This document shows, one piece after another, positions 59,587 through 64,000 of a stretch of 64,000 nt of DNA. Position 1 is the stretch's first letter; every line of letters begins with the position of its first letter. The notes under the pieces were generated by a model. The model was not told where the DNA came from, did no database searches, and worked only from the letters and a program-made list of their open reading frames with translations. The DNA is from Aldehydirespirator sp965116195 (GTDB taxonomy: Bacteria > Actinomycetota > Acidimicrobiia > Acidimicrobiales > Aldehydirespiratoraceae): NCBI GenBank assembly GCA_965116195.1, contig OZ220491.1, forward strand, positions 558,001 to 622,000. Direction: 5' to 3'. The translations under genes and the position numbers were made by a program.

Positions 59587-59925
59587 ACGAACTCTTGTGG
59601 CCCCGGGTCGTGTCGGTGGGGTTGGACTCATGGCGATCCTGTGTCTACGAACTCTTCGTGACTCCAAGTCATGTCACTCCGGGTCGTGTCGGTGGGGTTG
59701 GACTCATGGCGATCCTGTGTCTACGAACTCTTCGTGACTCCAAGTCATGTCACTCCGGGTCGTGTCGGTGGGGTTGGACTCATGGCGATCCCGTGTCTAC
59801 GAACTCTTCGTGACTCCAAGTCATGTCACTCCGGGTCGTGTCGGTGGGGTTGGACTCATGGCGATCCTGTGTCTACGAACTCTTCGTGACTCCAAGTCAT
59901 GTCACTCCGGGTCGTGTCGGTGGGC
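59587..59925 (+). repeat. 76-bp tandem array upstream of the HAD gene
   Basis: Anchors ACGAACTCTT at 59587, 59647, 59723, 59799 and 59875 give a 76-bp period after a shorter first step. Because 76 is 3n+1, single units do not keep a GTGA overlap, but two units (152, 3n+2) do: frames ending ...STNSS-stop (TCGTGA) overlap a GTG start. It lies between divergent genes and is not a same-strand junction. Confidence 0.85.
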
Positions 59926-60022
59926 CAGGGCTGAGGCGGCTGTGGAGAGGCCGGGCTGAGGCGGCTGTGGAGAGGCAGGGCTGAGGCGGCTGTGGAGAGG
60001 CAGGGCTGAGGCGGCTGTGGCG
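59926..60022 (+). repeat. 25-bp tandem array upstream of the SDR gene
   Basis: Four copies of a 25-bp unit with core GGGCTGAGGCGGCTGTGGAG immediately follow the 76-bp array and end 22 bases before the SDR ATG. They lie in its promoter/leader region, where TAGGTT is the only possible -10 box. Confidence 0.85.
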
Positions 60023-60044
60023 CGGCTTCAGGTAGGTTGGGACG

Positions 60045-60824
60045 ATGCAGAAACTCAGGGGGCGAGTTGCGTGGATCACCGGGGCGGCTTCCGGCATCGG
60101 CTTGGCCGTGGCCCAGCGCTTCGCAACCGAGGGGGCCGTGGTCATAGGTTCCGACATTGCTGAACCGGCGGGCGAAACCTGGCAACGCTTGGCGGCAGTG
60201 GCACCCTCGGCCAGTTTTCACCACGTGGACGTGAGAGACGCGCAGGCTCAAGTCCAGTTGTGCGATGAGATTGTCGCCAGCCATGGCACCCTCGACGTGC
60301 TGGTCACAGCAGCAGGGGTGGCCGGCGGCGGCTACCTCCACGGGTTGGACGAGGCCGAATGGGACAGGGTCAACGACATCAACCTCAAGGGCACGATGCT
60401 GTCGTGCAAGGCAGCGCTGGCCCCGATGATCAAGGCCCGATCAGGCAGCATCATCACCATCGCCAGTGTGGAGGGGCTTGAGGGCTGTGAGGGTGGCAGT
60501 GCCTACAACGCCTCCAAGGGCGCAGTGGTGTTGTTGACAAAGAACCTTGCCAACGACTACGGGTGTCTCGGCATCCGTGCCAATGCCATCTGTCCCGGGT
60601 TCATCCGCACTCCCATGTTCGAGTCTGTGATACCCCATCTGGGCGAGATAGCCGACAGCATCCTGGCCCAACACAAACTCGGCCGTTGGGGTGAGCCACA
60701 CGAAATCGCCGGTGCCGCCTTCTTCTTGGCTTCCGATGACGCTTCCTTTGTCACCGGCGTGGCCTTACCGGTTGACGGCGGGTACACAGCCGGTCATGCC
60801 CACGGCTTGGCAGCAACGCTCTGA
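60045..60824 (+). CDS. short-chain dehydrogenase/reductase (SDR)
   Basis: A 259-residue classical SDR with TGAASGIGLAVAQRF (about 12), GSDIAEP acidic loop, VTAAGVAGGG (about 86), Ser in IITIASVEGLEG and Tyr-x3-Lys in YNASKGAVVL (about 150), NAICPGFIRTPMFE and GVALPVDGGYTAG. NAD is the likely cofactor. It starts at ATG 60045 without a ribosome site, fitting a leaderless mRNA. It is transcribed alone, between repeat arrays on both sides, convergent with the CoA-transferase. Substrate unknown. Confidence 0.9.
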   Translation: MQKLRGRVAWITGAASGIGLAVAQRFATEGAVVIGSDIAEPAGETWQRLAAVAPSASFHHVDVRDAQAQVQLCDEIVASHGTLDVLVTAAGVAGGGYLHGLDEAEWDRVNDINLKGTMLSCKAALAPMIKARSGSIITIASVEGLEGCEGGSAYNASKGAVVLLTKNLANDYGCLGIRANAICPGFIRTPMFESVIPHLGEIADSILAQHKLGRWGEPHEIAGAAFFLASDDASFVTGVALPVDGGYTAGHAHGLAATL

Positions 60825-60859
60825 CACATCGGAGCTTGGACTGTTCACCCAGGGCAGAC

Positions 60860-61130
60860 ATCACCCGAGGACTGGTCCTCCCTGGGGCAGACATAAATCC
60901 GAGGGCTGGTCCTCCCTGGGGCAGACATAAATCCGAGGGCTGGTCCTCCCTGGGGCAGACATAAATCCGAGGGCTGGTCCTCCCTGGGGCAGACATAAAT
61001 CCGAGGGCTGGTCCTCCCTGGGGCAGACATAAATCCGAGGGCTGGTCCTCCCTGGGGCAGACATAAATCCGAGGGCTGGTCCTCCCTGGGGCAGACATAA
61101 ATCCGAGGGCTGGTCCTCCTGAGGCAGACG
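60860..61130. repeat. 34-bp tandem array (about 8 copies) in a convergent spacer
   Basis: Copies of a 34-bp unit (core ATAAATCCGAGGGCTGGTCC then TCCCTGGGGCAGAC) follow the SDR stop. All central copies are identical. The unit contains GGACCAGCCC/GGGGCAG segments that can fold. It lies between convergent genes, so it is not a start/stop junction array; 34 is 3n+1. Confidence 0.93.
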
Positions 61131-61303
61131 AAATCCGAGGATTAATTCCCGCCATCAAAATCAAAGCTGGCTTGGTCGTCAGAAGCCTGGCTTGGTCGCC
61201 AATGGCCCTGGCCAGACGGCCTGTCTGGACGACCCGGACTTACGGCCTTGTCTGATTGTGTGCTTTATGTTGCATGTCGGACAGCATGTTTCAGGTCGGG
61301 CAG

Positions 61304-62542
61304 TCACTCAGCATTCAGCAGTGTTTCAGTCGAATCGTCCAAGCGAACAGTTCCAGCCGATGCCAGAGCCTTGATCTGGGTGTCGCTGTAGCCGAGCGAG
61401 CACAGTATCTCATCGGTGTGTTGACCAAGGCGGGGAGCCGTACCAGTCGGAGCCCACGGGGTGCCGGAGAAGTCCACCGGTGTGGCGATCATCGTTGTTG
61501 TGGACGACCCATCCGGCACTTCCACCAAACCCCCTGCTGCGGCGAACTGTGCGTCGGCCAGCAGTTCGTCGGGTGACTGGACAGGTGCCCAGAAGAGATC
61601 AGGCTCGGCTGCGAAGGCCTCTGCCCAACCAGCCAGTGGTCTGGAGGCGAAGATCTCGTCAAGTTCGCCCACCAGGTCAGCCGCGTTGTCGCGCCGGGCA
61701 CGGGGTGTGGCATAGCGCTCGTCGCTGAGCCATTCCGTCCGACCGACCGCCCGGGCCAACGGCTGCCAGTGACGTTGCGGTTCCAGACCCACCAGCCAGA
61801 ACCGGCATCCGTCACCTGCGGTGTAGTTGTTCATGGCCGGGTTGCCCATCCTGTCACGTCTTCCGATTTCCAAGGTAAGTCCCCAGCCCAGAGTGATCGA
61901 CAGGTCAAAGCTGATCGTGTAGGAACCGGTGCGCAGCAGTGATGTGCTCACCAACTGGCCTTGTCCGGTCCGCTGGCGGGCCAGCAACGCTGCGCACACT
62001 CCGGCTGCGGCGGTCATGCCGGTGGTGTGGTCACCCATCCCGCCTCGCTGGAATGGCGGATCGCCGCCGGCGGGTGTCAGCAGGTGGGCGATACCTGAGC
62101 GTGCCCAGTATCCGGCCACGTCAAATGCTCCGCTGTCGGCCTCGTCGCCGCTCATCCCGTAGCCGGTGACCGCGGCGTACACCAGCCTCCGATGTCGAGC
62201 CATCACCGATACATGGTCCAGACCCAGGCGACTGAGCCCGCCCAGACGGACATTGGTGACGAAGGCGTCGGCATCGGCGAACAGACCCTCAAGCACCTGC
62301 TGTCCCTCATCAGTGGTGAGGTCCACAGCGATGCTGCGCTTGCCCCGGTTGTCCATCTCGAACGCCGGATTGGTGGGCATGTCGCCGCCAAGCAGGTAAC
62401 GGAACATCCGGGCCGGATCGCCGCCCGTCGGCTCGACCTTTATGACATCGGCACCCCAGTCGGCGAGTATCCCGCCTGCCGCCGGGCCAGCCACCCACAC
62501 GCCGAGCTCCACGACCCGGACACCCTCAAGCGGTCCCGCCAC
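61304..62542 (-). CDS. CaiB/BaiF-family (type III) CoA-transferase
   Basis: A 412-residue type III CoA-transferase that moves CoA between acyl groups. Family features: GPLEGVRVVELGVWVAGPAA at the start, LADWGADVIKVEPTGGDPAR (about 30), EMDNRGKRSIAVDL (about 65), VTGYGMSGDEADSGAFDVAG (about 125), GMGDHTTGMTAAAGVCAALL and C-terminal GTAPRLGQHTDEIL. The expected catalytic Asp lies in the DNRGKR to GMGDHTT region. I place the start at GTG 62542 (VAGPLEG); the frame is open upstream through a 61-bp array to 62905, which may translate as a 120-residue extension. The catabolic context (acyl-CoA dehydrogenases, thiolase) fits CoA activation of an acid. Confidence 0.88.
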   Translation of the reverse strand: MAGPLEGVRVVELGVWVAGPAAGGILADWGADVIKVEPTGGDPARMFRYLLGGDMPTNPAFEMDNRGKRSIAVDLTTDEGQQVLEGLFADADAFVTNVRLGGLSRLGLDHVSVMARHRRLVYAAVTGYGMSGDEADSGAFDVAGYWARSGIAHLLTPAGGDPPFQRGGMGDHTTGMTAAAGVCAALLARQRTGQGQLVSTSLLRTGSYTISFDLSITLGWGLTLEIGRRDRMGNPAMNNYTAGDGCRFWLVGLEPQRHWQPLARAVGRTEWLSDERYATPRARRDNAADLVGELDEIFASRPLAGWAEAFAAEPDLFWAPVQSPDELLADAQFAAAGGLVEVPDGSSTTTMIATPVDFSGTPWAPTGTAPRLGQHTDEILCSLGYSDTQIKALASAGTVRLDDSTETLLNAE

Positions 62543-62589
62543 GACAGCGACAATATCGTCAGTGGCACAGCGTGTCCTGCCTGAGGGCC

Positions 62590-62930
62590 GTCGGTGGCCC
62601 AGTGTGTCCTGTCTGAAGGCCTGTACGTTGCGTCGCCCTCCAGTGGGTGCGCAAGTGGCCCAGTGTGTCCTGTTTGAAGGCCTGTACGTTGCGTCGCCCT
62701 CCAGTGGGTGCGCAAGTGGCCCAGTGTGTCCTGTTTGAAGGCCTGTACGTTGCGCCGAACCTCGGCAGGTATGCAAGTGGCCCAGTGTGTCCTGTTTGAA
62801 GGCCTGTACGTTGCGTCGCCCTCCAGTGGGTGCGCAAGTGGCACAGCGTGTCCTGTGTGAAGGCCTGTACGTTGCGCCGCCCTCCAGTGGGTGCGCAAGT
62901 GGCACAGCGTGTCCTGTGTGAAGGCTCGTA
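62590..62930 (-). repeat. 61-bp array (about 5.5 copies) at the 5' side of the CoA-transferase gene
   Basis: Copies of a 61-bp unit (anchors GGCCCAGTGTGTCC at 62595, 62656, 62717, ...). As 61 is 3n+1 each unit is read in a different frame, yet all three minus frames lack stops, giving three long frames (HPLEGDATYRPSNRT, CAPTGGRRNVQAFKQD, RTHWRATQRTGLQTGH). One frame is continuous with the CoA-transferase and repeats its PLEG start codons, so the array derives from the gene's 5' end. Confidence 0.9.
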
Positions 62931-63173
62931 GTGGACAGCGAGACCTGCCCGAGACCTGCTCCCCTGAACTCTGGTACTTGTAGTTGGAAGCATCAAGGCT
63001 GTAGTTGATCGACTATATTATGTCGCATCATGCTGTGAGCATTGGCATCGCCAATCACATCACAGCGAACCCATCACGGCACAACAGCCCATACACAGCC
63101 GTTACGGCCACTACAGCGAACAGCCAAGCCAATTACAGCCATTACGGCCATCACAGCCAAAGACGGAGGCCAA
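62931..63173. other. divergent spacer with short repeats
   Basis: Between the CoA-transferase (minus) and the acetolactate-synthase-like gene (plus). A/T-rich at 63001-63030 (GATCGACTATATTATGTCGC), which could hold a promoter. After it come short CATTACGGCCATCACAGCCA-type repeats (63060-63160), then the GGAGG ribosome site of the next gene. No gene visible. Confidence 0.45.
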
Positions 63174-64000
63174 TTGTCATCATCGGCAGATCTTCAGGGT
63201 CGGCGCGTGATTGCCGACACTTTGCGTGACACCGGCATCGGTGCCGTTTTCACGGTTGCCGGCGGGCATTTTCTGCCCACATATCATGAACTCGGCAGCC
63301 AAGATGTGCCGAAAACAGTAGCGGCCCGTCACGAGCAGGGGGCGGGCTACATGGCATCTGGCTATGCCCTGGTGACAGGAGAGCCCGGCATCGTCCTGTC
63401 AGGCGCGCCCGGTCCCGGTGCCACGAACCTCGTCACCGCTGTTGCCAACGCCCAGGCGGATTCCATCCCGCTGCTCGTGCTCAGCGCGCAGGTCGACAGG
63501 CGTTACGTTCATCGCAACATACTGCAGTACTGCGACAACGTCGGACTCTTCAGCCCCTTCTGCAAGAGTTCAGTTCAGGCGGTCTCCGTGGAGGAGATCC
63601 CCAACCTTGTCGCCACCGGGCTTCAGTTGGCCGCATCGGGTCGTCCCGGGCCGGTACACATCGCACTGCCTCAGAACCTCCAAGCCGAGCGCGCGACTGC
63701 GGTGGAGCCGGTATCGGGGCAGGTTGCGATGGCAGCTGACCCACCTGAGTCATGTATCACTGAACTGATCGCACGACTGCGGTGTTCGCGCCGCCCGGCG
63801 ATCCTTGCGGGTCACGGCGTACTCCGCAGCCGTGGCAGCCGGGCACTTGTCGGAGTTGCCGAACAACTCGGCGCGCCCGTGGCAACCAGTCGATCCGGCA
63901 TAGGCAGCATCCCGACCGACCATCCTCGCAGTGTCGGCATGCTGGGCTTCTACGGCACCCCGACCGCGCGTCAGGCCATCGCGGAGGCTGACCTGGTGCT
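63174..64000 (+). CDS. thiamine-pyrophosphate enzyme, acetolactate-synthase-like (3' truncated by window)
   Basis: The first 275 codons of a TPP-dependent enzyme of the acetolactate synthase/benzoylformate decarboxylase type. The PYR domain is complete: ADTLRDTGIGAVFTVAGGHF, TVAARHEQGAGYMASGYALV with the TPP-activating Glu (about 48), GAPGPGATNLVTAVANAQAD, and FCKSSVQAVSVEEIPNLVAT; the central domain follows (RRPAILAGHGVLRSRGSRAL, LGAPVATSRSGIGSIP). The PP domain lies outside the window. The start is TTG 63174, with GGAGG five bases upstream. Substrate unknown; the neighbouring CoA-transferase suggests oxalyl-CoA or related decarboxylation as one possibility, by inference. Confidence 0.85.
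   Translation, partial: MSSSADLQGRRVIADTLRDTGIGAVFTVAGGHFLPTYHELGSQDVPKTVAARHEQGAGYMASGYALVTGEPGIVLSGAPGPGATNLVTAVANAQADSIPLLVLSAQVDRRYVHRNILQYCDNVGLFSPFCKSSVQAVSVEEIPNLVATGLQLAASGRPGPVHIALPQNLQAERATAVEPVSGQVAMAADPPESCITELIARLRCSRRPAILAGHGVLRSRGSRALVGVAEQLGAPVATSRSGIGSIPTDHPRSVGMLGFYGTPTARQAIAEADLV

Overview
The window is high-GC DNA from an actinobacterium (Actinomycetota). MshC (mycothiol ligase), a CarD regulator, the thrS-HIT gene pair, a DUF222 (13E12-type) HNH nuclease and the abundance of acyl-CoA dehydrogenases, LLM oxidoreductase, thiolase, SDRs and CaiB/BaiF CoA-transferase all point that way; an Acidimicrobiia-like host is my inference, not something the sequence proves. No rRNA and one tRNA (Pro) were seen. 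Its most striking property is tandem repeats almost everywhere, both inside genes and at gene junctions.

Layout: 1-6.8 kb housekeeping genes (EamA transporter end, enoyl-ACP reductase, mshC, thrS, HIT protein). 6.9-11 kb: a two-gene Hachiman-like defence operon (hamA-hamB, minus strand). 11.3-19.5 kb: purine nucleoside uptake and deamination module (deaminase remnant, adenosine deaminase, BMP-type lipoprotein, ABC ATPase, two permeases, second adenosine deaminase). 19.7-31.5 kb: defence-type island with a DprA-like gene, a truncated ComF-like zinc-ribbon protein, an IS481-type remnant, a PLD-SNF2 helicase, a frame-broken Eco57I-type methylase carrying G15 and (GT)9.5 tracts, and a second dprA. 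31.5-37.2 kb: orphan small genes, a duplicated HTH antitoxin/PIN module, and a DUF222 HNH nuclease, flanked by a duplicated piece of the neighbouring molybdenum hydroxylase gene. 37.2-42.4 kb: molybdenum hydroxylase (large subunit plus a fused FAD/2Fe-2S subunit) and tRNA-Pro. 42.4-54.5 kb: acyl-CoA dehydrogenases, ArsI-like protein, methyltransferase, LLM oxidoreductase, thiolase and SDR, a catabolic region for lipid- or steroid-like substrates. 54.5-64 kb: CarD with a huge basic tail, an unknown 506-residue protein, HAD phosphatase, SDR, CaiB-type CoA-transferase, and the start of an acetolactate-synthase-like enzyme.

The main hidden structure: at same-strand gene junctions the tandem repeats are amplified copies of the junction itself (end of the upstream gene plus start codon region of the downstream gene), and the arrays stay fully translated. 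Either the period is a multiple of 3 and one bridging ORF spans the array and overlaps the next start (GTGA, ATGA or TGATG), or the period is 3n+2 and the array is a chain of mini-ORFs, each overlapping the next by ATGA/GTGA. The clearest cases are 49801-50551, 51665-52146 and 53308-53653. Repeats inside genes (ThrRS, HIT protein, SNF2 helicase, molybdenum hydroxylase, CaiB) are likewise free of stops. I read the window by eye; family assignments are from motif recognition, not searches.
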